This document shows positions 54,680-64,000 of a stretch of 64,000 nt of DNA, piece after piece. Every line of letters starts with the position of its first letter. Position 1 is the stretch's first letter. The notes beneath the pieces were generated by a model. The model made no database searches. It was given only the letters and a program-made list of their open reading frames with translations, and had not been told where the DNA came from. A program made the translations under genes and the position numbers. The DNA is from Azolla caroliniana (Eukaryota > Polypodiophyta), in NCBI GenBank assembly GCA_043228905.1, contig JBHGNT010000016.1, positions 10,726,001-10,790,000 on the forward strand, written 5' to 3'.

Positions 54680-57466
54680 ATGAGTGAAGATTCACCGTTC
54701 TCGATTGAAGAATATTGTTTGTCATCAGACCCATCGTTTTCTACTGAAGAGTATTGTTTGTCAACAGAGTCACCATATTCGATTGAAGAATATTGTCTGT
54801 CGAAAGACTCACCATATTCTATCGAAGAATATTGTCTAAGCTCATCTTCACCTACAGGGAATGTTAATAATGACACATGTGAAGAGTTCTCTATTGAAGA
54901 ATACGATATTAATAAAGATACCGAGAATGAAGGTAGTGCCCAAGAAACATTGAATAACATTGGCGATGGTCACAACAGAGAATTAGACTGTAACAAGGTT
55001 ACACCAACCTCTATGCAGGAAGAGAAATCTGGGAGCCCTATGCATATTAGAAGAATCCCACGAAGAATTCGTCTGGCTAGATTTAGCTTGCTGACATCAG
55101 ATAAACAGATTGGATTTGATGTCAAAAAAATATGTTGTGCCCGTGGTTGTATGTCTATGATTGGAAAATCAAAGTTGCGAGAATTAAGGCGATACTATTT
55201 TTCGATGACCGGTGATGAGCAAGACACTTACCTCGGGTCACATATGCAACTAGTATCTGACAAATGTACGGGGATCAAAGTATCATTTGAGTATTATATC
55301 TTCCATGCGCAACAGATATGTAGAGTTGCATTCAAAATTGTGTTATGTGTTAGTAACATGCGGCTACATAGAGTACAACAACGTCTACTTAGCGGGGATC
55401 AGATGCTCAATTGTAAAGAGGTTCCAAGTATGAAAGGTGCAATTGGAAGACATGCTATTGGTTGGATGAAAACTTACTTTTAGTTAAATTGTGAAGTAAT
55501 GCCCACTACAGGTAGGATGCATCTTTCTGATAATTATACACGTCGGGAAGTTTATGATGTCTATCGATCTGATATGTTGGGCTCACATAATAAGTCTATC
55601 ACCTATAGCCAATTCACAAGATTATGGAGAGCTCGGTTTTCAAATGTTATTATTCCTCGTAAAGTACGTATGGGGTATTGCTCCATTTGTGCAAAGCTTA
55701 AAAGTTTGGCTAAAGGTGCAAAGACATTAATGGAAAAGGATATGAGTAAGAAGTTACTACAAGAGCATCGTGAGGCACAATCCTTGGAACGAAAGAAGGC
55801 GATGCATCATAGAGAGAAGTGTTTGAAGAGGCCCGAACAATACATGTGCTTAATGATAGATGGCATGGACCAGAAGAAGACATGCTTGCCGCATATGCGG
55901 AGGCTCCCCAAAGATGTCAATGATGAGTGCCTTGTTCAAATGCACTTGGTGGGATGCTTGGCTTATAATAGGTCTGTTCGACCTCACGTCTTCATTACTT
56001 ACCCCAATGTTCACAATGACCCTAACCTAACAGTTACAGTGATTCACCGAGTTTTGATGTCTTGGGGCCAACCTTTCCCCCCTGTTCTATACATTCAATT
56101 GGACAATACTGCTAGAGAGAACAAAAATTCAACTGTATTTGGCTATCTAAGTATGTTGGTCAACCTAGAATTGTTTAGGAAAGTGAAAGTCAATTTCCTT
56201 TTGGTTGGCCACACACATGACCATATAGATCAGATGTTTAGCACATTCTCCAGACAGTTGTCTTGGCATGATGCTTTCACTTTACCTAAACTATTTGATG
56301 TCATTTGTGATGCTTATACACCACGCCCAAAAGTGTTACACTTGAAGGAGGTATATGACTTTAAGAGATATATATTAGATGGGGGTGGTGGGAATGTTAA
56401 AGTGCTTGCTCAGTTAAACAATGTAAGTTTCAATCACATTTTTATGATAAAGAAAAATGGAATAAGTGGTTCTACACTTTTGTATGCTAAACAATATTCA
56501 TCTTCTACAACATGGGAACCTGAAGGTGGTTGCCAGTTATTACTTTGTATGCCGAGTACAATTGTCCATGGAGCTAAGCAAATGCCAATTGAGAAGAAAG
56601 GACAGTTGCAGAGCGACTTGGTATCAGAACAAAAACGGTCATAGCTCCAAGCCTTAGAAGAAAAAAGAAAGCATATTGAGGCCGCCAAGAAATATGCCGC
56701 ACAACAAGACACGTCATGGTGGGATGTATTTTATAGTGATCAGAAAGAAATTATAGACAATTGTGTATCTGTTGATAATTGGAATTTGGAAACGCCATTC
56801 ACATGGTCGCTGCAACATGATCGCGTAAATAGAACTCCGGAGCAACTAGTAAATGCGATTAATGACAGCTTGGTCCATCCACAACAAAGAGACATTTATG
56901 TGGGACCAAGGACGACCAAAGCAGCCGAAGCTAGATGGCAAGGAAATTTGCAAGAGCTCACCGCAGGGATGTTGATTGCAACGCCGGCTGATGAGAACTC
57001 ACATGGCCACCAATTTTGGGTTGGTAAAATTCTAGAAGTGCTAATGCATGAAATAGAAAACACGATCAAGTCTATAAATGTTCATTGGTACAACACTAGA
57101 AGTGCAAATGCTTTTACAGGTAAGAATACATTGGAGATGATTGAATGCCCAACAAGAAGGGGAGGTAGGAAGAGGAAGCGAAACATTCGTAACACCTCGA
57201 CCCTTGATATCTCTGATGTGGATATCATCATGTACGACTTCACACTTACAAAAGCCGGACGATTAAGGAAGTCAACAATAGATATAATAAAAGAAAAATT
57301 ACCAAATCTACAAGGTGGCTCGAGTCAAAGGCAAACGAGATCTGCTACATATAATCTAGAGTCAAACCATTTGGTTTATGACGAAGATAATGCACTAATT
57401 GGTACATCCGAGGATGATGAGGAGGAATTGTCATTGTATATTAGTTATAGTAGTGATTCTCCGTAA
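54680..57466 (+). pseudogene. Tp2b DDE-like transposase (GHTHxHID family), two stops
   Basis: Single-exon frame of 928 codons from ATG at 54680, collinear with Tp2a. The N-terminus has five S-[IT]-E-E-Y repeats (residues about 8-75). TAG at 55481-55483 and TAG at 56642-56644 interrupt it. Likely catalytic residues: D in L-M-I-D-G-M-D (about 394), D in I-Q-L-D-N-T-A-R-E-N-K-N (about 475) and D in V-G-H-T-H-D-H-I-D-Q-M-F-S (about 517). Cysteine-bearing segments (I-C-C-A-R-G-C; C-S-I-C-A) may bind zinc. A C-terminal reader-like segment has G-M-L-I-A-T...Q-F-W-V-G-K-I-L...N-V-H-W-Y. Strong conservation against Tp2a outside the first 100 residues shows past selection. It probably moves Tp2. Confidence 0.78.
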
Positions 57467-57789
57467 AGGAGTGATCATGAATGTATATTTGGCTATTAAG
57501 TGTAACTACATTTCGCTTGTAACAAATTGAGTAATATAAAAGCATGTGTTTTGAATTCTTATGATTTCTAAAAAATCGTTTCTTATAAAATAACATTGGT
57601 TGTAAAGTTTGTGATATAAGTTGAGAATGTATCTTTTTGAAATTCGTCTTTTTTTAGTTACTTCTAAATCACAAAAATAGTGGATTTTTAACCTTTTTCA
57701 TAGTATGTTTGAATATGTATGATACTGGTATCAATGTGTTTTGTAAAATCATTGAAAAACCCCTAAAATTTCCCTTATCCTTCCATTTA

Positions 57790-57824
57790 TGCGCGATCCT
57801 TCCACTTGTGAACGCGAACGTGTT
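57790..57824 (-). repeat. Right terminal inverted repeat of Tp2b
   Basis: Pairs with 48605-48639; followed by ATAA at 57825-57828. Confidence 0.92.
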
Positions 57825-57839
57825 ATAAAATGTAACACT

Positions 57840-58160
57840 AATATTGTACTTTACCATTAAAAAAAAAAGAAAAAAGAGAGGATAATCACGACTATTAAAA
57901 AGGTGTTTCTGCGTGCACAAACTTCAAGATGAAGCAAAGAAAAAAGAGAGGATAATCACGACTATTAAAAAGGTGTTTCTGTATGCACAAACTTTTTAAC
58001 AGTAATATTGTACCATTAAAAAGAGAGAGGATAATTAGGACTATTAAAAAGGTGTTTCTGCATGCACAAACTTTTTAACAGTAATATTGTACCATTAAAA
58101 AGAGAGAGGATAATCACGACTATTAAAAGGTATTTATGCATGCACAAACTTCAAGATCAA
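57840..58160. repeat. Short tandem repeats in the E4 spacer
   Basis: Four units with GAGAGGATAATCACGACTATTAAAAAGG, GTTTCTGCATGCACAAACTT and (in two) AACAGTAATATTGTACCATT; starts near 57881, 57941, 58030 and 58109. Just outside Tp2b, so part of E4. Confidence 0.85.
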
Positions 58161-58339
58161 GCACACGCGGCACCACGATGTCACACAGGCCTATGAACCC
58201 TATAGCACAAAAAGAGGGAATAAAAAGGTTTTCTGCACACTACAGAAAACAAAATAACTGTCCTCGCCCTTCTCGCTCCCCAACATACCATAGAGTCCAC
58301 GATCACCGTTGCTTGAGAACTTCACCTATTCCACATGAG

Positions 58340-58841
58340 CCTCTTCCACCCACGATGCTTGTCCCCATCTCTGCAACGTTACGCAGGTGGCTCTTGGAAA
58401 AGGGTTTTGAGGGGTACATCAGGGTCACAGAGGCACCATCACACCCTGATGCTCTCGACATCGTCAAAAAGCTCAATGTGGACACGGTGACAAACGCCAC
58501 TATTCAAAAAAAAATTGGACCTATTTGCAACTGGGGAGAAACACTTCAACATTCCTCCTACAGAAACCCTAGAAGAATATTTTGGGGAATACTCCATATC
58601 AGGCAAGGCATACCGAAGGAAAGACATCCCGAACCCATTCTTTCGGGAAATAGCCAAGTTCCTACTTGAGGTCGGTTGCGTGCAATTCAATGCGTACGTG
58701 ATGCTGAAACAGAAGGCATGCATTATCATTGATACATTCGAAGGGCGCGCAGTTGATTGGGGAGTGATTATAGGACCAACGTTGAGAGAAGGCCTACACG
58801 CATATCAGGTTGGCAAAAGGCTAAGGCTGATTATACAATAG
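58340..58841 (+). pseudogene. Conserved extra ORF of E4 after integrase, frameshifted
   Basis: First part in one frame (L-R-R-W-L-L-E-K-G-F-E-G-Y-I-R-V-T-E-A-P-S-H-P-D-A, about 58375-58450), second part in another (58515-58841; P-T-E-T-L-E-E-Y-F-G-E-Y, then C-I-I-I-D-T-F-E-G-R-A-V-D-W). A run of ten A near 58506 is the likely place of the frameshift. Both parts match E1 at 10150-10910. Family not recognised. Confidence 0.65.
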
Positions 58842-60960
58842 TACCTTACAATACTGTTTCCGCCTCGTGGTCTACCCGCCCCATCGCCTAGTAAACCTAT
58901 GCCTCCGCCACGATCCACGAAACGACGGTTATCAAAATTGGTAACCACGGAATGGGAAGAGGAACCACAACCTTCCCACCCTGTAGCGCAATTAGTGCAG
59001 CCGGAACAACCAGCAAGGTCGGTCGAAGCACCAACAACAACAACGGAGAAAGAAACGGAACAAAACCAAGAAAGCCTCAAGCCAAAATGACGAAGATTAG
59101 ATCGAAAGGATGGCCGCAGACTGGTCAAAGACACAACCGCCTCAGTCGACACTTCCGCCCCTACGGAGCACATAAATACAGTGGAGATAATCCGGGATAC
59201 ACAACCAATCATTACGGCTCAGTCGCACTATGGCAAAGGAGTGCTCACGACGAAAAGGGAAGTCCTCAAATACCTAGACATCCCGGATACGGCCCATGAG
59301 TTCGGCGCACTGTTATAGTTTGGGACGACTTACAAACTCATGGAATTTTTGGTGACACAACAAATTAAGGTGTCCTAGAGAATGGCCGAGGAGCACGCCA
59401 AATAGCAAATGATTGAGCGTGCGCTAATGAAAATGGCAGAAACTGACGATGAGGGACCCCTCGCCAAGATAGGCAGACAGCGGAATGCAGGGATTCGTCG
59501 CATGGGCATTGAATAACCCCCATTGAATACGACCCTCATCAAAGTACATAGGGAGTTGGCCACAATCAGTATGGGAGCCAAAGATATGGCTATCAAAAAT
59601 ACGAATGTCTAGAAAACAGTTAAGCCGACTCAAACCCAACTACAGAAGGACCAAGAGCGCATTGAGGAATTAGAACGCAGAACAACTACTACACAGTAAA
59701 ACCCCGGACTGGCATCCAGTGATGACGCAACGACGACTCTATGGGAGGAGGTCGAAGCACAAACCGCCATCATCGTGAAAGCAAAACGAGCCACGCAACT
59801 AACCGAGTTCGAGATTGACCGCCTCCGCACGGAACTGTGCCAATCATCTGACAAAGAAAAGGATACCCGGGCAAAAGGACGAAGGGTGGTGAAAGCACTG
59901 GAGGATAAGCTCGAGGCGAAGACAGCCGCGCATTTCCACACAAAAGAAGAAAATGGGAAGGTGCGTGAGGAAGCCCAAAAGACAGAAGTCGTGATAACAG
60001 GACTCCGAGAGTTATTGGAAAAGAAGAAAGCATGGTACAACGAGCAGCTCGTGCGGGAACAAGAACTGAAGCATCAGGTAGAAGTCCACTTGAACAATGA
60101 AATGGGCCAGCGCGAGGAACTACACTTGAAAGAATTCTAGGTATGGACAAAAATGAAGAGCCTCTATGAGGAGTCGGCTACGGCCAATAAGCGTAAAATC
60201 GAAAACCTCAAGAAAGCCCTGGAAGAAGCACAAAACTGCTCACAAACAATAACAGACAATGTATTTGTCCTTCTTCAAACAAATTGCGAGCGGTTTACGA
60301 CACAGTTGAAAGCGGCATTGGACAAAGGATGGTTGGCGTGGGCAACGCAAGCAACAGAATTGCACACCTATCGGACGGATTGGGAGAACTTACAAAAAGA
60401 AGGCAGAGGCTTCTACCAGCTCAATCAGGAAAGCATTGCGGCAATACACAAAGACCTCACGTAGGTCTATCGCATGCTAGCGCTCCAGCACTCCGAAGAA
60501 CTCATGCAGTTGTTGGAAGATTTCAGGGAAAGTCAAAAAGACATTTTCTGTCGGTTAATGGAGATCAGTAGCGAACAACAGAGGCCGGAGACAATTGCGG
60601 TACTAGACAGTGATTCCGCCGAGCAAGATGAGCCTCAACCCAATTCGAACAACCCACCAGAGCCACGTCCGACCGCTTGCCCACGGACTGAAGAGACCAC
60701 GCCAGAACCTCGGAGGAATGATCCGAATGTCAAACCAACTGAGCCGGCCCTGAGCATGTGGAGTGCAAATGAAAACATGGGAATTCACACACTGGCCGAA
60801 TGTGGTGAAGTGGACGACACGCAATAGGAGGAGCCGGTCGATCAGAACAAGGAAGCACCTACGGTCGTCACGCCATTTATGGACCAAGCCATACGGACGG
60901 AGCCGAACATCCTAGACATTTTGAATGATGAGTAGAGGGACGGGTCCGACGTGCCATGGC
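58842..60960 (+). pseudogene. Coiled-coil 3' ORF of E4 with many in-frame stops
   Basis: One frame, divisible-by-three phase with 59775, can be followed from about 58899 to 60960. It starts proline-rich (M-P-P-P-R-S-T-K-R-R-L), becomes a long charged coiled coil (59380-60560: E-F-E-I-D-R-L-R-T-E-L, L-E-D-K-L-E-A-K-T, E-E-A-Q-K-T-E-V-V-I) and ends acidic with V-P-W-H-C-P-T-C-V. About a dozen stops interrupt it, most of them TAG (for example 60138, 60465 and 60825). No frameshift is needed over the last 1.5 kb, so the decay is by point changes. The E1 counterpart is at 4639-4228. Confidence 0.6.
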
Positions 60961-60982
60961 ACTGTCCCACATGCGTGCCAAG

Positions 60983-61439
60983 TGTTGTCCGCCAGACCTA
61001 ACGCATAAACAAATAGAATATATTATTAGAAGCGTTAAAGAAACACATGTAACGGTTCACGCTAGTAGCGTAACAACAAAAAAGCCCTGCGTATATAAAG
61101 GGTAGAAATCCTCTGTAAAGAGCTAGCGTGTATTTTGGGAGCTACCCTTTTAGTAAGACAATATTACCTTCTCTGATTCTCGTGTCTGTGTAAGTCGTCT
61201 ATTGCTTCGGTGTAGTACTCTGTTGGTAATTGTGGGCTATTAAGCGTAGGGTGAGTGTGTATACGAGATAACACATCGGTGAGCTTCAGTTGTAGCCGTC
61301 TCCCTTCATGCCCAGACGATACGCGTTGCTTTGTAAGCCTGTTATGCTTCATGCACCTACGGATCTATTGCTTGCACCGCAATCACCTTAAAGTCTACCT
61401 CGAAGGATTGAGAGTAGACAATGCTCCTAATCGGTAACA
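60983..61439 (+). repeat. 3' LTR of E4
   Basis: 457 bp, TGTTGTCCGCCAGACC to CGGTAACA, followed by target duplication AGGTG. TATA box GCGTATATAAAGG near 61089. A clear polypurine tract is not seen just before it. Confidence 0.95.
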
Positions 61440-62450
61440 AGGTGCATGGGCACACCCAAAATGCTCCCTCATCACAAGACGACCGAATGTACAAGGAAGA
61501 CACAAACACACGCACAAAATGCTCGTATGCATTTATGAGGAGGAGAGGTGCATGGGCACGCCCGACACGCACAAATGCTCGCACACCTTTATGAGGAGAA
61601 GTGCATGGGCATGGCCGAAACGCTCCGTCGTCACAAGACGACCGAATGTACAAGGAAGACACAAACACACGCACAAATGCTCGCACGCCTTTATAAGGAG
61701 GAGAGGTGCATGGGCACGCCCGAAATGCTCCCTCATCACAAGATGGTTGAACGTACAAGGAAGACACAAAAACACGCACAAAATGATTGTACGCCTTTAT
61801 GAGGAGGAGAGGTGCATGGGCACGCCTGAAACGCTCCCTCGTCACAAGACGACCAAATGTACAAGGAAGACACAAACACACACACAAATGCTCGTACGTC
61901 TTTATGAGGAGGAGAGGTGCATGGGCACACCCGAAACGCTCGCTCATCACTAGACGGCCGAACGTACAAGGAAGACACAAACACACGCACAAAATGCTCG
62001 TACTCCTTTATGAGGAGGAGAGGTGCATGGGCACGCCTGAAATGCTCCCTCGTCACAAGACGACTGAACGTACAAGGAAGACACAAACACACGCGCAAAT
62101 GCTCGTACGCCTTTATGAGGAGGAGAGGTGCATGGGCATGCCCGAAACCATACCTCTTCACAAGACGGCCGAACGTACAAGACACGGGAACGCCCGAAAC
62201 GCTCCTTCGTCACAAGACGACCAAATGTACAAGGAAGACACAAACACACGAACAAATGCTCGTACGCCTTTATGAGGAGGAGAGGTGCATGGGCATGCCC
62301 AAAACACTCTCTCGTCACAAGACGGCCAAACATACAAGGAAGACACAAACACACGCACAAATGCTCATATGCCTTTATGAGGAGGAGAGGTGCATGGGCA
62401 CGCCAGAAACGCTCCCTCGTCACAAGATGGCCGAACGTACAAGGGGACGA
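61440..62450. repeat. 105-bp array, copy B, main part
   Basis: About nine units, with GAGGTGCATGGGCA-type starts near 61546, 61705, 61810, 61916, 62020, 62128, 62282 and 62387, and two shortened units near 61601 and 62185. Long open frames on both strands (for example 61992-61357 and 61917-62546) are due to the 35-codon period and are not genes. Confidence 0.92.
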
Positions 62451-63331
62451 GAACAAAGAAAGAAAGAAAAAAGAAGAAGAACACGAATGATATTGGCTAA
62501 AGAAATAAATATGTGTTCGATTCCAACGCAAGAGGGCCCTTTATAAAATAGGGTTTGATTACAATGTGCCAACTTCTAGTTAACCACAAGCTCAACAAAA
62601 TATAAATACTAAATGCCCTTAGAGACAAAAGGAAATACGAGCACGGAGCACAAAAACGACGAAGACGAACACGCGAGCACCACAAAAATGTCGACCCCTA
62701 CGAACCACGACCATCCGAACGGCGAGCACACAGGCTCGTAATGACGAATGGGGGTGAAGCAACGTCGAACCAACGAAGCTTGGGCTCACGAGCACCGTAA
62801 ACGAGCACTTCGAGTGCCAACGTGAAGAAGACGAGCACATGGCAATGAGGGGATGAAGGGGTAAGAGATGAAGAGAAATGGTGAAGAAGATGAAGAGCTC
62901 CGAAGGAAAAATGGCGATAGTCTCCTCCTCCCAAAATGTCCCCCCCAAATGAGCCCCCCTCAACCTCCTTTTATAGGAAAAAAAGAAGGGGGATTGCCAA
63001 TTTTGTCTTCATTGCCAAAGGAATAAAATTCCTTAAATCAAGCTGCATTATAAGACCATATTTGAACCGTGCACTTCTAGCTAGAAGTCAATGTGACTAT
63101 CCACTATTCCATTAACTCTCTCTTATACAATATATAGTTCTATATCAACAAATTCATAGCTTGTCTCCCCTCTACTTTTTATATCTCTTCTCTCTTACTT
63201 TTTACACGAGCTTCTATACCTCCTTTCCATCCTTTCTTTTCCCTTTTCTTTTGCATGTGCACACACATTGCACATGAACATTTTGACCCCCGCTTTCGCC
63301 GGTTTTTCCCACTCTCGAGCACGCCACATCA
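62450..63331. repeat. Right part of repeat D, copy B
   Basis: Matches 1235-2809 without the solo LTR; the empty insertion site of the solo LTR is at about 63044-63049. No gene seen. Ends GCCACATCA at 63331. Confidence 0.85.
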
Positions 63332-63344
63332 CGACATCATGTTT

Positions 63345-64000
63345 TCAACAGTACCCGCAATCGATCGGGTTGTTACGATAGCTCGGTTCAACGTGATGAC
63401 TCTCTAGGATTGTTCTTGTCCACTTGCCATTGGTGGGGGTTACGCTCTTGAGTCTGCCGACCTTTACGGCCTTGTTCGAATCGACCTCTATTTCCACGGC
63501 CGAAATTTCTTCTATCATCTGACTGGGAGTAGAGGATATGACCCTCTTGTGTGTTTCTCTTTTTCCAGGTGTGATTTTCCTCAACCAACAATATTGATTC
63601 GAGATCGAAAAATGAAGGAGGGTTCTCCCTTGCAAGGATAGCCGATCTAATCAAGCCAAATCGGGGTGCTAAGCCACTGAGGCATATTTGCACCATCTCG
63701 TCATTGTCGATTACGACATTAATCGAACCGAGGTCATCACAGAACTCCTTGATGTTTAAGGTATAGCCTATGATTGACATGTCCCTCTGTTGCATGTTGT
63801 TTAGCTCCTGTCGAAGTTGGAGCTTTTGTGTGCAGCCGTGTTGGTCGCAAAAATCTTCTTGAGATTTCCCCAAGCTTCTTTCGGTGTTTTCAAATCTCGA
63901 ATATAGCCAAGTATATGATCACGAACGCATGATGCAAACGGGATAGTCGGCATGTGTTGGGTTGGATTGAGTTTCGTGAGCTCTTTCAATGTAGCTCCGA
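63345..64000 (-). pseudogene. Ty1/copia gag fragment, interrupted by repeat D
   Basis: Minus strand, entering from the right edge: P-K-E-A-W-G-N-L-K-K-I-F (about 63890), then after a frameshift L-R-Q-E-L-N-N-M-Q-Q-R-D-M-S-I-I-G-Y and I-C-L-S-G-L-A-P-R-F-G-L-I (63873-63388), an R-G-N-R-G-R-F basic stretch, and, after another shift, the start of a zinc knuckle (C-G-Y-C, about 63355-63345) that is cut off by the end of repeat D. This is the retrotransposon-gag layout of Ty1/copia elements. It is the older target into which the D element inserted. Confidence 0.8.

Larger units (their letters stand above)
48605..57824. mobile_element. DNA transposon Tp2b (ParB-methyltransferase + DDE-like gene + palindrome array)
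   Basis: 9220 bp, 35-bp terminal inverted repeats starting AACACGTTCGC (48605-48639 and 57790-57824; two differences), flanked by ATAA at 48601-48604 and 57825-57828. Gene pair and orientation as in Tp2a: methyltransferase on the minus strand (52783-49654), DDE-like gene on the plus strand (54680-57466). The region between them is about 1.9 kb, against 0.3 kb in Tp2a, and contains the 51-bp palindrome array. The left end 48640-49653 is AT-rich and without a feature I recognise. Confidence 0.93.
43826..61439 (+). mobile_element. Tat-like Ty3/gypsy element E4, target duplication AGGTG, with Tp2b nested
   Basis: Flanked by AGGTG at 43821-43825 and 61440-61444. LTRs (43826-44295 and 60983-61439) start TGTTGTCCGCC and end GTAACA. 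Inside: gag, a shrunken pol, Tp2b, a conserved extra ORF and a coiled-coil ORF. Without Tp2b it is about 8.4 kb. It belongs to the same family as E1 by its gag, pol and extra-ORF similarity. All its genes are broken. Confidence 0.95.
23032..63331. repeat. Long direct repeat D, copy B, split by Tp1 and E4
   Basis: Pieces belonging to D are 23032-24044, 43576-43825 and 61440-63331, about 3.1 kb in all. It starts TGTTGAGTGACC, has a TATA-like GTATAAATAG near 23279, a CT run (23357-23394), two CTACGA-nnn-TCGTAG dyads (about 23518-23582), the 105-bp array, and ends GCCACATCA at 63331. To the right it is inserted into the zinc-knuckle region of a minus-strand copia gag. The left 270 bp or so of D are seen only in this copy because copy A begins at the window edge. 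Confidence 0.7.

Noticed and set aside
48597-57835. Target duplication TGTAA for Tp2b
   Set aside because: It would place the ends outside the paired termini by several unpaired bases; ATAA with AACAC ends fits the inverted repeat exactly and agrees with Tp2a.

Overview
The window looks like heterochromatic nuclear DNA of a land plant and is almost wholly made of transposable elements inserted into one another. I found no convincing host gene and no RNA gene. Support for a plant: Ty3/gypsy elements of chromodomain and Tat-like types, Ty1/copia gag, GT-AG introns, and AT-rich introns full of tandem repeats. The chromodomain element has gag and pol features I associate with the Tcn1-like clade, which is known from fungi, mosses and lycophytes rather than flowering plants, so a moss, lycophyte or fern is my guess (inference).

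Layout. A long direct repeat of about 3.1 kb (called D) occurs at 1-2809 and at 23032-63331. It starts TG after a purine-rich tract, ends CA, and carries a 105-bp tandem array; it is probably a very long LTR. Between the copies (2.8-23 kb) lies a stack of minus-strand Ty3/gypsy elements: E3 (20.8-22.6 kb), E2 (2.8-4.2 kb and 18-20.8 kb), E1 (Tat-like, 4.2-17.9 kb), and inside E1 a young plus-strand chromovirus at 4640-10088 with target duplication CCTGA. Copy A of D also holds a solo LTR (1835-2524, target duplication ATTAT).

The second copy of D is split by two large insertions. The first is a DNA transposon, 24045-43575 (called Tp1), with 26-bp terminal inverted repeats. It has a DDE-like transposase gene on the plus strand and a large minus-strand gene with a RING-type finger. 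The second is a Tat-like LTR element, 43826-61439 (called E4), with target duplication AGGTG and an extra gene module after integrase that E1 shares.

The most interesting content is a second kind of DNA transposon present twice: Tp2a (30759-37967) inside Tp1, and Tp2b (48605-57824) inside E4. Both start AACAC, both have 4-bp target duplications (TAAC, ATAA), and both carry the same divergent gene pair: a predicted ParB-like domain fused to a beta-class amino DNA methyltransferase (minus strand), and a large DDE-like protein with D-N-T-A-R-E-N-K-N and G-H-T-H-D-H-I-D signatures (plus strand). In Tp2b the space between them holds eight and a half copies of a 25-bp palindrome at exact 51-bp spacing, a strong candidate for a binding or methylation array. 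Both copies carry stop codons, so they are recent but disabled examples of what may be an undescribed transposon-methyltransferase system.

Tp1 plus Tp2a fit together cleanly: removing Tp2a and one TAAC restores an open reading frame in the Tp1 gene. The insertion order can be read from the nesting: D, then Tp1 and E4, then Tp2a and Tp2b; and E3, E2, E1, chromovirus on the other side.
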